This document shows positions 1 through 7,944 of a stretch of 64,000 nucleotides of DNA, in pieces (the stretch's first letter is position 1; each line of letters starts with the position of its first letter). Under the pieces are notes generated by a model. It had not been told where the DNA came from. It did no database searches and saw only the letters and a list, made by a program, of their open reading frames with translations. The DNA lies in NCBI GenBank assembly GCA_002862095.1, contig PHSQ01000001.1, forward strand, positions 930,001 to 994,000. The letters run 5' to 3'. A program made the translations under genes and the position numbers. The DNA is from Methylocystis sp. KS32 (lineage in GTDB: Bacteria; Pseudomonadota; Alphaproteobacteria; Rhizobiales; Beijerinckiaceae).

Positions 1-446
1 GCTGAGCCAGATCGAAAACGCTTGAAGACACGACCGAAACCGGGCGTCGCGTCGCACCGTCGTTAAATACGCCGATGACGATCGCCGAAGAAAAGCTCGC
101 CACAATCGCGATTTCGTCATTCGCGAAAATCGAACAAACGTAGCTTTGCCCCGATACGCCGCGCCAGCTATAAAAGCGATCGCTTAGCTCGGATGCGTTC
201 AGCGACGCAAGGCGTTGACCTCGACCTTTCGGGGGGCATGGCGCATCCCGCAAACGTTCGCCAATTACGTTTCGATCGGGTTCGACAGTCGCCATTCTCA
301 CCCCCAACACTCCGCCTAGGCTAGTGGCCTGCCTGGGACAATACGAGAACAAAATAGAACGAACCATGAAGAAAGTCAACTTGCGATCTCTCGGCCTCCT
401 CGAGACTTGCAGGCAAACAATTCAGATGGCGCCTGCGAGGGAAAGT
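1..446. other. No recognisable gene at the left edge
   Basis: This 446-base stretch lies downstream of glyQ. I see no convincing coding frame on either strand. A 21-codon open frame runs from base 1 to a TAA at 64-66 on the plus strand and could be the C-terminal tail of a gene lying to the left, but it is too short to judge. A 12-bp palindrome (AAGCGATCGCTT, 174-185) is present without obvious function. glyS, the usual partner of glyQ, is not in this stretch. Confidence 0.5.
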
Positions 447-1373
447 TCAAGCGGCAAAGCCCCCGCCGGCCGTGCGTTTCCAGGCGGCGCCGCAGGCCTT
501 GGCGAGTTCTCTCACCCGCAATATGTAGCTTTGACGCTCGGTGACCGAGATAACGCCCCGCGCGTCGAGCAGATTGAAGGCGTGAGAAGCTTTGATGCAC
601 TGGTCATAGGCCGGGAGAGCCAGCAAATGCTGTTCGTGCGAATCGGACCCGCCGAGTTCGAGCAGCCGTTTGCACTCACTCTCGGCGGCGCCGAAATTGG
701 CGAAAAGCTTGTCCGTGTCGGCGAATTCAAAATTATATCTTGAATATTCCTGCTCGGCCTGGAGAAATACGTCGCCGTAGCTGACGCGTGCGCCGCCCTG
801 GCCGCCGTTGAAATTGAGGTCCATTATGCTATCGACGCCCTGAAGATAGCAGGCTAGGCGCTCGAGACCGTAAGTGAGTTCGCCGGCCACTGGGGCGCAT
901 TCGACGCCGGCGACCTGTTGGAAATAGGTGAATTGGGAAACCTCCATCCCGTCGCACCAGCACTCCCAACCCAGCCCCCAGGCGCCCAGCGTCGGGCTTT
1001 CCCAATCGTCTTCGACGAAGCGGACATCATGCAGGCGCGCGTCGAGTCCGATCGCCGCGAGCGAGTCCAGATACAGTTGCTGTAGGTTCTGTGGCGATGG
1101 TTTGAGAATCACCTGAAACTGATAGTAATGCTGGACCCTGTTGGGGTTTTCTCCGTAGCGCCCATCCTTTGGACGACGGCAGGGCTGCGCATAGGCGGCG
1201 CGCCAGGGCTTGTGCCCCAGCGCTCTCAATGTCGTCGCCGGATGGAACGTGCCGGCGCCCATTTCGATGTCATAGGGCTGTAGAATCACGCAGCCCTGCG
1301 CGGCCCAATATTGCTGAAGCGTCAGGATCAGTCCCTGGAACGACTTTGTTGGCGATAAATCGGGCGCGGTCAT
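447..1373 (-). CDS. glyQ: Glycyl-tRNA synthetase alpha subunit
   Basis: A 308-residue protein matching the alpha subunit of the bacterial alpha2beta2 glycyl-tRNA synthetase, which activates glycine and charges tRNA-Gly in the cytoplasm. The family signature is clear: an N-terminal [18 protein letters not shown] segment, then [20 protein letters not shown] and [11 protein letters not shown], with a length typical for GlyQ. The ATG start precedes the conserved N-terminus by about ten residues. It follows the CXXCW gene on the same strand with a 71-base gap, so it may be read through from the xox genes. The beta subunit (glyS) is not visible downstream within the window. Confidence 0.95.
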   Translation of the reverse strand: MTAPDLSPTKSFQGLILTLQQYWAAQGCVILQPYDIEMGAGTFHPATTLRALGHKPWRAAYAQPCRRPKDGRYGENPNRVQHYYQFQVILKPSPQNLQQLYLDSLAAIGLDARLHDVRFVEDDWESPTLGAWGLGWECWCDGMEVSQFTYFQQVAGVECAPVAGELTYGLERLACYLQGVDSIMDLNFNGGQGGARVSYGDVFLQAEQEYSRYNFEFADTDKLFANFGAAESECKRLLELGGSDSHEQHLLALPAYDQCIKASHAFNLLDARGVISVTERQSYILRVRELAKACGAAWKRTAGGGFAA

Positions 1374-1444
1374 TTTGATTTATCCTCGATGAGCCGAAGA
1401 CTCTTCGAAGGGCCTCCGGATTCTGGGTATTGCGATCGTCGACC

Positions 1445-2008
1445 TCAATCGCGCGGTTCGGGCTCGCGCGGCTCAAGCTTTTGGCCCGCCGCCGCCCACC
1501 CGTCGGTTCCGTCCGGATACCAGGCGATATTGGCGTATCCCGCAGCCAGAGCCCGCTTCGCCGCGTTCCATGACATCCAGCAGTCTTTAAGACAATAAAA
1601 AACAAGTTGCGTCGCCTTTTCTCCCTTTGTGGCGCGCGCGAGGCCGGCTTCGAAATAGCGGTGCATCGTCGGCGCGAGCTCGCCATAGCCGGTGTCGGGG
1701 AGCCAGATGCTGCCGGGGATATCGGACCGCGGCGCATCTCGCCATACGACGCCCTTGGGAAGACCGGCTGGTTTGGGCGCGCGAGGCAGGGCGTCGACAA
1801 AAACGGCGGAGTGTTGCGACCAGATCGCGATCGCTGCGTTCGTGTCGACGACCTTGGCGCCTTTCAGCGTGGCGGGCACGGGCGCCCGGAAATTCTCCAT
1901 ACGGTAGCCCGCCGGTTCGTCGACCGGCGGGCCTTCTCCAGCGATAGCCGCGTGGGCCGCCAGCGCTCCGAGGACGCATCCGAAGCTGACTATCGCACGA
2001 ATACTCAT
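1445..2008 (-). CDS. PQQ-dependent catabolism-associated CXXCW motif protein (rhodanese-like)
   Basis: A 187-residue protein with an N-terminal signal peptide (hydrophobic stretch then AHAAIAGEG) and a rhodanese-like fold. The diagnostic CLKDCW motif lies near residue 133, where rhodaneses carry their active-site loop. Proteins of this family are found next to PQQ-dependent alcohol dehydrogenase genes; the role is unknown and probably periplasmic, perhaps redox or maturation. Its ATG overlaps the xoxJ stop by 4 bases (ATGA), so the two are translationally coupled. I infer that it belongs to the methanol oxidation operon. Confidence 0.85.
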   Translation of the reverse strand: MSIRAIVSFGCVLGALAAHAAIAGEGPPVDEPAGYRMENFRAPVPATLKGAKVVDTNAAIAIWSQHSAVFVDALPRAPKPAGLPKGVVWRDAPRSDIPGSIWLPDTGYGELAPTMHRYFEAGLARATKGEKATQLVFYCLKDCWMSWNAAKRALAAGYANIAWYPDGTDGWAAAGQKLEPREPEPRD

Positions 2009-2907
2009 GGCGTCGACGACAGGGCGCGCCCTTCCTCGTCGAGCAGAGGTACGCCATAATCCACCAGGATTTTGTCCAATGCGGCTTTATTTTGCTGAAT
2101 GAACTGATTGAGTTCGCGCTTCCAGTTTTGGTCCGAGTGGCGCACGCCGAACGCGATTCGGAAACTCATGCGGGCGCCCTTCACGTCCTCGATCGGGGCG
2201 ACGAGCAATTTTCCCGGCGTCCGCTTCGCATAGTATCCCGCGAACGGGCCCCAAAGTATCGCGACGTCGATATCGCCTCTTTCGAGATCGCCGATCATCG
2301 CGGCGCTGGGGGATTCCACCCGTGTGTCGACCATAAGCGGATAAGGCTTGACGGAGCCTAACAGTCCTTTTGCGGCAAGGATGTTGCCGGGAGGCGTATT
2401 GGAGACGAGGCCGATATGCCGTCCTTTTTCCTTCAAGCGCGGATCGTCGAGAGATTTGAGGTCGGCGAGATCCGAGCCGGCTCGCGTAACGATGGCGTAA
2501 GTGGTGTGATAATAAGGGTTGGTCGGCTGAACCAGATCATTGCCCTGCGGCACGCCGAGGATGACGTCGCAAAGATGGGCGTTCAGCGTATTGCGAACAA
2601 ATCCCGTCGCGCCCGGGTAGAAGGCGTAAGCGACCTCCTTGCCGAGCCTCGCGCCGAGGAGTTGCGCGATTTTGTTTTCGAAGCCGTCGCCCTTCTCGTT
2701 GGAGAAGGGCATGTTATTGGGATCGGCGCAGACGCGCAGCACTTTGGGGTCGACGAGTTCGATTGACCCCGCGTTGTCCGAGCCTCGGGCGCCAAAGTCG
2801 GGCCCAAGATTTTGAGCTAGACCCGCCGTCGAGGCCAAAGCCGCGACGGCGGCGATCAGGAAGAGAAGGGCGCTGACGCCCGGTCGTGGACCCATTCGCG
2901 CGGTCAC
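2005..2907 (-). CDS. xoxJ: Quinoprotein dehydrogenase-associated periplasmic binding protein, XoxJ/MxaJ type
   Basis: About 300 residues with a signal peptide (hydrophobic core, cleavage likely after STAGLAQ) and a type-2 periplasmic binding fold. Recognisable strings are LRVCADPNNMPFSN and GFENKIAQLLGARLG. XoxJ is required for XoxF function in model methylotrophs; proposed roles are activation of the dehydrogenase or mediation of XoxF-XoxG contact. I chose the GTG at 2907 because AGGGAG sits 5 bases upstream; a TTG at 2913 abuts that site and an ATG lies at 2895. It follows xoxG by 48 bases and overlaps the CXXCW gene. Confidence 0.9.
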   Translation of the reverse strand: MTARMGPRPGVSALLFLIAAVAALASTAGLAQNLGPDFGARGSDNAGSIELVDPKVLRVCADPNNMPFSNEKGDGFENKIAQLLGARLGKEVAYAFYPGATGFVRNTLNAHLCDVILGVPQGNDLVQPTNPYYHTTYAIVTRAGSDLADLKSLDDPRLKEKGRHIGLVSNTPPGNILAAKGLLGSVKPYPLMVDTRVESPSAAMIGDLERGDIDVAILWGPFAGYYAKRTPGKLLVAPIEDVKGARMSFRIAFGVRHSDQNWKRELNQFIQQNKAALDKILVDYGVPLLDEEGRALSSTP

Positions 2908-2955
2908 ACGCAACTCCCTTGTTAAAGCAACCGTTTGAGGACGGTCAGGGGTTTC

Positions 2956-3477
2956 TTACTTGGCGCTCATGCACTTCGCTTCGGCTTCCGAAAAAGCCGC
3001 GGGCTTTTCCTCTTTCTTCTCCGGTCGGCCGCGTCCAATGGCGTCGGTCGAACGAGCGCGCAGATAGATGTAGATATCGTCGAGATAGCACATCGCGTTC
3101 TTGTTTTCCGCGAAGGACGGCATCACGCTTTCATTGCCGGCGGTCTTGTTCTCGCGACCACCAATCACGATGCCCGCGAACTCCTGATAATTGAAACGTT
3201 TGACCGAATCTTTCAGCGCAGGAGCGTAGGTCGAGCCCTCGGCGTTGGGGCCATGGCAGACATGGCATTCGGAGTGATAGCGGCGATAGCCGGAGAATGT
3301 GTAAAAATCGACGGTTCCATCCGGCTGGACATTGTAGGTGGGGTCGCCTTTAGCGTCGAAATATTTACCGTCGACAGACTTGACCGCCTTCGGGTCTCCT
3401 GGAGCCTCGGCATGGGCGACAGCTCCAACGCTCACGATGACGCCAAGGGCAAGCGCCCCGGTTAGTGACAGTCTCAT
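2956..3477 (-). CDS. xoxG: c-type cytochrome, XoxG (electron acceptor of XoxF)
   Basis: A 173-residue secreted cytochrome: signal peptide ending near AVAHAEA, one haem-binding CHVCH motif at about residues 71-75, and two further cysteines (in NAMCYLDD and in AEAKCM near the C-terminus). This gives the four-cysteine pattern of the methanol-metabolism cytochromes. A methionine in SVMPSF is a plausible axial ligand. XoxG accepts electrons from the PQQ of XoxF in the periplasm. A GGGAG site lies just upstream of the ATG. It lies 98 bases after xoxF, separated from it by a strong hairpin (3516-3551). Confidence 0.93.
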   Translation of the reverse strand: MRLSLTGALALGVIVSVGAVAHAEAPGDPKAVKSVDGKYFDAKGDPTYNVQPDGTVDFYTFSGYRRYHSECHVCHGPNAEGSTYAPALKDSVKRFNYQEFAGIVIGGRENKTAGNESVMPSFAENKNAMCYLDDIYIYLRARSTDAIGRGRPEKKEEKPAAFSEAEAKCMSAK

Positions 3478-3515
3478 AATTTTCTCCCGAGATTTTTGAG
3501 ATTCTTAAACAGCGA

Positions 3516-3551
3516 CGCTCGGCACGCGCCTGTAAAGCAGCGTGCCGAGCG
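3516..3551 (-). promoter_or_regulatory. Perfect 12-bp stem-loop between xoxF and xoxG
   Basis: The arms CGCTCGGCACGC (3516-3527) and GCGTGCCGAGCG (3540-3551) pair perfectly around a 12-base loop, 24 bases after the xoxF stop codon. No strong T tract follows on the minus strand, so it is not a classical terminator. It could protect the xoxF mRNA 3' end or partly attenuate transcription into xoxG, which would fit the need for more dehydrogenase than cytochrome. The function is inferred. Confidence 0.7.
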
Positions 3552-3575
3552 CCAACTTATCTATGTAAAGACCGC

Positions 3576-5396
3576 TCAGTTGGGAAGAGCGAAAACGGTC
3601 AACACGCCGCCGAGAGCAGTGTAGTTGGAGAGCGAGGCGTAGTTGCCCACCGCGCCGAGACCTTCGTTGCTCTTCGACAGACCGGCCGCGAGACCGATGC
3701 CGGCCCAGCCGCCGACGCCCGAGAGCACCGCGACATATTGCTTGCCGGCGTGCTCATAGGTGATGACGTTGCCGATGATGCCCGACGGGGTCTTGAACTT
3801 GTAAAGTTCCTTGCCCGTCTTGAGATCGACCGCTTTCAGATAGCCCTCAAGGGTGCCATAGAAGGCGAGGCCGCCAGCGGTCGTGACCGTGCCCGACCAC
3901 ACCGAGAACTGCTCCTTGTCGGACCACACGATCTTGCCGGCGCGGGCGTCCCAGGCGATGAAGTTGCCGGTGTTGTCGGTCTTGTCGCCGAGAACGCGGC
4001 CGGCCGGGAACATCTCGAGCGTCGCCCCGACATAGGGCTGACCGGCGGTGTAGCTCACACGGAAGGGCTCGTAATCCATGCAGACGTGATTCGTCGGCAC
4101 GTAAAACAGGCCGGTGTCAGGGTTGAACGACGCCGGCTGCTCGTCCTTGGAGCCGAGAGCCGCCGGGCAAACGCCCTGGGTGTTGGTGTCTTCGCCGTTC
4201 TTGTCCGTGGAGTATTTCGCGACAACCTGCGGACGGCCGTAGGTGGGCGAGTTCTTGTCCATGTCGACCTTGGTCGCCCAGTTGACGGCCGGATCGTATT
4301 TTTCGGCGACCAGGAGTTCGCCGGTGACGCGATCAAGCGTATAGGCGAAGCCGTTGCGGTCGAAGTGAACCAGGGTCTTGCGCTTAACGCCAGCGCCCAT
4401 GTCCTGATCCGCGAGGATCATTTCATTGATGCCGTCATAGTCCCATTCGTCGTGGGGCGTCATCTGATAGAGCCACTTCACCTTGCCGGTGTCGAGGTCG
4501 CGGGCCCAGATCGTCATGGACCAGCGGTTGTCGCCCGGACGCTGCTTCGGGTTCCAGGTCGAGGGGTTGCCCGAGCCGTAGTAGATCAGGTTGAGTTCCG
4601 GATCGTAGGAATACCAACCCCAGGTGGTGCCGCCGCCGGTCTTCCACTGCTCGCCTTCCCAGGTGGAAATGCCGGAGTCCTTGCCGACCGGCTTGCCGAG
4701 ATGAGTAGTCTTGTCGGGGTCGATCAAAGTGTCGGCGTCGGGGCCCATGGAATAGCCGCGCCAAACCTCCTTGCCGTCCTTGACGTCGTAAGCGGTGATG
4801 TGGCCTCGCACCCCGAACTCGCCGCCAGCGATGCCGACGAACACCTTGTCCTTGAAGACATGCGGAGCGGCAGTCGAGGTCTGGCCCTTCGACGGATCGC
4901 CGTTCTTGACCGACCACACCAGCTTGCCGGTCTTGGCGTCGAGCGCGACCAGGGTGGTGTCGGCCTGGGCCAGGAAGATCTTGCCGTCGCCATAGGCGAG
5001 GCCGCGGTTGACCGTGTCGCAGCACATGACCGGAACGACGCTCGGATCCTGCTTGGGCTCGTATTTCCAGAGGATTTTGCCGCTGTCGTTGAGATCGAGC
5101 GCGTAAACGATGTTGGGGAACGGCGTGTGCAAATACATCACGTCGCCGACCACGAGCGGCGCTCCTTCGTGGCCGCGCAGAACGCCGGTCGAGAAGGTCC
5201 AGGCGGGAGCCAGCTTGCCGACGTTCTCGGTGTTGATCTGCTTCAGCGACGAATAGCGCGTGTTAGCATAGTCGCCGGTGGGCAGAGCCCACTGCTTGGG
5301 GTCTTTTTGCAGGGTCACCAATTCATCGGCGTTCGCCGCGCCAAACGATAGCAGCGCGAAGGCACCGACCGAAGTCGACAACAACAGCTTATGCAT
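3576..5396 (-). CDS. xoxF: Lanthanide-dependent methanol dehydrogenase XoxF
   Basis: A 606-residue PQQ-dependent alcohol dehydrogenase, exported by a signal peptide ending near ANADE and folding as an eight-bladed propeller. It oxidises methanol in the periplasm. Adjacent cysteines at about residues 125-126 (VMCCD) form the ring disulfide stacking on PQQ. The motif DEWDYDG puts the catalytic Asp at about 319 and an extra Asp at about 321; that second Asp marks the lanthanide-binding XoxF class, where calcium MxaF enzymes lack it. An AGGAGG site lies 8 bases before the chosen ATG; the frame is open 22 codons further upstream. It is the first gene of xoxF-xoxG-xoxJ. No mxaF is in the window. 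Confidence 0.97.
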   Translation of the reverse strand: MHKLLLSTSVGAFALLSFGAANADELVTLQKDPKQWALPTGDYANTRYSSLKQINTENVGKLAPAWTFSTGVLRGHEGAPLVVGDVMYLHTPFPNIVYALDLNDSGKILWKYEPKQDPSVVPVMCCDTVNRGLAYGDGKIFLAQADTTLVALDAKTGKLVWSVKNGDPSKGQTSTAAPHVFKDKVFVGIAGGEFGVRGHITAYDVKDGKEVWRGYSMGPDADTLIDPDKTTHLGKPVGKDSGISTWEGEQWKTGGGTTWGWYSYDPELNLIYYGSGNPSTWNPKQRPGDNRWSMTIWARDLDTGKVKWLYQMTPHDEWDYDGINEMILADQDMGAGVKRKTLVHFDRNGFAYTLDRVTGELLVAEKYDPAVNWATKVDMDKNSPTYGRPQVVAKYSTDKNGEDTNTQGVCPAALGSKDEQPASFNPDTGLFYVPTNHVCMDYEPFRVSYTAGQPYVGATLEMFPAGRVLGDKTDNTGNFIAWDARAGKIVWSDKEQFSVWSGTVTTAGGLAFYGTLEGYLKAVDLKTGKELYKFKTPSGIIGNVITYEHAGKQYVAVLSGVGGWAGIGLAAGLSKSNEGLGAVGNYASLSNYTALGGVLTVFALPN

Positions 5397-5711
5397 GAGC
5401 TTTTCCTCCTGACGATGCCGACGCGCGCGCATCTTCTGGCGCCGTCGCCGACATCGCGCCATTCATGGCGCCTCGACAATGGGAAGGCGTTTTCCGTTTC
5501 TTGTCTCACGTAAATCAAGCGTAACCCTTGAAAACACGGTTGCGCCGACCTCCGAAGAGAAGCTTCCGGTTCCCGTCCAGAAGACATCTTTTAAGTCGGA
5601 AACGGCGGGATAATATGGCGCCGCCTTTTCGAGCGCAACCCCCGGAAAAACGATCTACTGGCTTTCTAACGATTAGGCGCCGACGGGACTTCCAAAGAGA
5701 GGTAAAAGCTC
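5397..5711. promoter_or_regulatory. Divergent intergenic region between xoxF and the metallohydrolase gene
   Basis: This 315-base gap separates xoxF (minus) from the relay metallohydrolase (plus) and must hold both promoters. The half near 5510-5600 is comparatively AT-rich. I could not assign convincing -35/-10 pairs or an operator; a GATAATAT string near 5610 is a possible -10 for the rightward genes. Ribosome sites are clear at both ends: AGGAGG before xoxF and GAGAGG before the ATG at 5712. Confidence 0.5.
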
Positions 5712-6635
5712 ATGCTGCGTTGCGTTATATTGGCGCTAGTCTTCGCTGTCTCATGTATGAGACTTGCTGTCGCCGGCACTTTTTCGCTTGAGGAAATCGC
5801 GCCCGGAGTGTTCGCGCATCAGGGCCAGACGGCCTTGATGAACCAGCAGAACCTCGGCGATATAGCTAACATCGGCGCCATCGTGGGCGAAAATGCGGTG
5901 GCGATCATCGACACGGGAGGAAGCGTGATCGAAGCAAGGATGTTTATTGCTGCGATGCAGCAAAAAACATCCTTGCCAATCCGTTACGTCATCAACACTC
6001 ACGCCCATCCCGACCATGTGTTCGGCAATGCGGCCTTCGTTGGTCCCGGCGTCGACTTCGTCGGACATAAGAATCTCGCCCGCGCTCTCGCATCTCGCGG
6101 CGCCTATTATTTGGAGGGTTTTCGCGCTGCGCTCGGAGATGCGATCGAGGGCGTGAAAATCATCGAACCGACCGTCGTCGTCGACGACCGGTTGACCCTC
6201 GACCTCGGCGGCCGCAAAATCCAGTTGCGGGCCTGGCGCGCCGCTCACAGCGATTGCGATCTCACCATCCTCGACGAAAAGACCGGCACTCTCTTTTCCG
6301 GCGACCTCCTGTTTTTGCAACATGTGCCGATCGTGGACGGCAGTCTGCTCGGCTTTTTGGAGGTCGCCGATGAACTCGCGAAAATTCCCGCCTCGCGCGT
6401 TGTGCCCGGGCATGGTCCGATGGTGGCGCAGTGGCCAGGGGCGCTCGAGGGCGAGCGGGCTTATCTTTCCCGATTGACCGGTGACTTGCGTTCGGCGATC
6501 AAAAAAGGAGACAATGTCGCCGACGCGGCGCGCGCGGCGGGGCAAAGCGAGCGGGATGCATGGAGCTTGTTCGACGACTACAACGCCCGCAATGCAACCG
6601 CCGGCTTCGCTGAGCTTGAATGGGACACGCCGTGA
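5712..6635 (+). CDS. Quinoprotein relay system zinc metallohydrolase
   Basis: A 307-residue metallo-beta-lactamase-fold protein with a signal peptide (hydrophobic N-terminus, cleavage near RLAVAG). The metal ligands are visible: HAHPDH at about residues 97-102, a later histidine in RAAHSDCD, the GDLLF aspartate and the VPGHGP histidine. Secreted members of this family occur beside PQQ dehydrogenases and SoxYZ-like carriers, and the system has been named a quinoprotein relay system. Its substrate is not established. It is divergent from xoxF and precedes the SoxYZ-like gene by 52 bases. Confidence 0.85.
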   Translation: MLRCVILALVFAVSCMRLAVAGTFSLEEIAPGVFAHQGQTALMNQQNLGDIANIGAIVGENAVAIIDTGGSVIEARMFIAAMQQKTSLPIRYVINTHAHPDHVFGNAAFVGPGVDFVGHKNLARALASRGAYYLEGFRAALGDAIEGVKIIEPTVVVDDRLTLDLGGRKIQLRAWRAAHSDCDLTILDEKTGTLFSGDLLFLQHVPIVDGSLLGFLEVADELAKIPASRVVPGHGPMVAQWPGALEGERAYLSRLTGDLRSAIKKGDNVADAARAAGQSERDAWSLFDDYNARNATAGFAELEWDTP

Positions 6636-6687
6636 GGCGCCCACAGGGCCGCCGAATCCTCCGCGACCAGCGACCAGAGGGGAGAAA

Positions 6688-7485
6688 ATGAGCAAAACCG
6701 TATCAAAACGGCTGACCACGGTCGCGATGCTGGCTTCTCTCGGCTTCCTCCACGGGGTGGCGGCGCAAACGCCCGCTCCGCCGGACCCCTGGCCGGACCT
6801 CGTGCGAGATCTCTTCCAGAGTCGCGCCATGACCAGTGACGAAATCGTGGCGTTGGAGGCTCCCGTGCGGGCCGAGGACGCCGCTATCGTGCCGATGACC
6901 TTGCATCTGAAATCTCGCGACGTCGGGAGCGCGACGCTGGTTATCGATCAGAACCCGATGCCGATGGCGGCCAGTTTTAAGTTCGGCGAAAAAGCAGGCG
7001 TCGGTTATGTCGCGATCCGCGTGCGTGTGAATTCATATACGAATGTCCACGCGGTGAGCGAGACGCGCGACGGAGCCCTCCATTCGCAAGTGAAATTCGT
7101 GAAGGCGGCGGGCGGTTGCTCCGCTCCCGCGGTCAAGAATTTGGATGAGGCCGCCGCGCATATCGGCCAGATGAAATATCGCGAATTCAGGAGCGAGGAG
7201 CCCGGCCGCCGGGAAGCGCAGATCATGATCCGGCATCCCAATAGTTCGGGTATGCAAATGGATCAACTGACGCACCTTTACATCCCCGCGCATTACGTCG
7301 ACAGGGTTGACGTGCGTCAGGGCGACGATCTCATTTTCTCCATGGAGGGAGGCATTTCCCTCTCCGAAGACCCCAATTTCCGCTTCAGTTATTCCCCCAA
7401 TGGCGCCAAGACGATTTCCGTCGAAGCCCATGACACCAAAGGGAACGTCTTCAAGCAGGAGTGGCCGATCGGGGAGGCGTCCTGA
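6688..7485 (+). CDS. Quinoprotein dehydrogenase-associated SoxYZ-like carrier protein
   Basis: A 265-residue secreted protein: signal peptide to about residue 27 (GVAAQTP), a SoxY-like domain carrying the reactive-cysteine motif GGCSAP (Cys at about 144), then a C-terminal SoxZ-like immunoglobulin-type domain beginning about residue 170. In true SoxY the cysteine ends the protein and carries sulfur intermediates; here SoxY and SoxZ are fused and the cysteine is internal. There are no other sox genes around. The start is the ATG at 6688, preceded by GGGGAG. It is presumably an operon with the metallohydrolase; the cargo is unknown. Confidence 0.85.
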   Translation: MSKTVSKRLTTVAMLASLGFLHGVAAQTPAPPDPWPDLVRDLFQSRAMTSDEIVALEAPVRAEDAAIVPMTLHLKSRDVGSATLVIDQNPMPMAASFKFGEKAGVGYVAIRVRVNSYTNVHAVSETRDGALHSQVKFVKAAGGCSAPAVKNLDEAAAHIGQMKYREFRSEEPGRREAQIMIRHPNSSGMQMDQLTHLYIPAHYVDRVDVRQGDDLIFSMEGGISLSEDPNFRFSYSPNGAKTISVEAHDTKGNVFKQEWPIGEAS

Positions 7486-7563
7486 TCGGGGAGCTTTGCT
7501 CCAACTTTCCGACCTGGCGCGTTTCCTCATCGCCCGGATGATTCCATCCGAACCGAACGCGCG

Positions 7564-7713
7564 TTAGCCGGCCCAGATCATCAAGGCTATGGCAATCAGG
7601 AGCGGCGTCGACGCCAGAAAGCACGTCGCGCTGACGCAAAGCATGGTTTGCACTGACGACATTTTTTCCGAGCATGAATCTATTCTGCTCTTTCGATCAA
7701 TGGTGAACGACAT
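7564..7713 (-). CDS. Putative 49-residue single-span membrane protein
   Basis: A short open frame of 49 codons with a strong ribosome-binding site (GGGAGG, 7 bases before the ATG). The first 23 residues are polar (begins MSFTIDRKSR, contains SCSEKMSS) and the remainder is hydrophobic (TMLCVSATCFLASTPLLIAI then ALMIWAG), consistent with one transmembrane helix ending at the C-terminus. It lies between the SoxYZ-like gene and cobT, transcribed with cobT's strand. I recognise no family. The SD and hydrophobic profile argue for a real gene; homologues would be needed to settle it. Confidence 0.5.
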   Translation of the reverse strand: MSFTIDRKSRIDSCSEKMSSVQTMLCVSATCFLASTPLLIAIALMIWAG

Positions 7714-7944
7714 TTCAAACCCTCCCGAAGACACGGGAACGCGACTGAGGGTCGCCGGCCAACCGCGGCGCTATGGTCGGAGGCGAGCGTAAACGCATAA
7801 GGCGAACAATCAATTCAATTTAATTTTTTGAGGGTAAAAAACGGGTTGATTAGGACCGCCGCGCCCAGCGGCGCCGAGCAAACAGGACGGAGCGGGCGGT
7901 ATCCGCCGCGCGAGCGACTGTCAATAATAGGGAAAACGAATTGT
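7714..7944. other. AT-rich gap after cobT
   Basis: No gene seen. An AT-rich patch (about 7800-7840) follows the small membrane ORF's upstream region. The minus strand carries TTGACA at 7924-7919, but no good -10 follows at the right spacing, so I do not call a promoter. Confidence 0.4.

Noticed and set aside
174-185. Palindrome AAGCGATCGCTT
   Set aside because: Single occurrence noticed, no gene start nearby; GCGATCGC palindromes are common by chance in this composition.
324-743. A 139-codon plus-strand frame over the end of glyQ
   Set aside because: Mostly antisense to glyQ, without similarity or ribosome site.
3738-5351. A 537-codon frame antisense to xoxF
   Set aside because: xoxF is unambiguous on the other strand and the antisense protein has no recognisable motif.
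7896-7924. TTGACA on the minus strand downstream of cobT
   Set aside because: No acceptable -10 at 16-18 bases.
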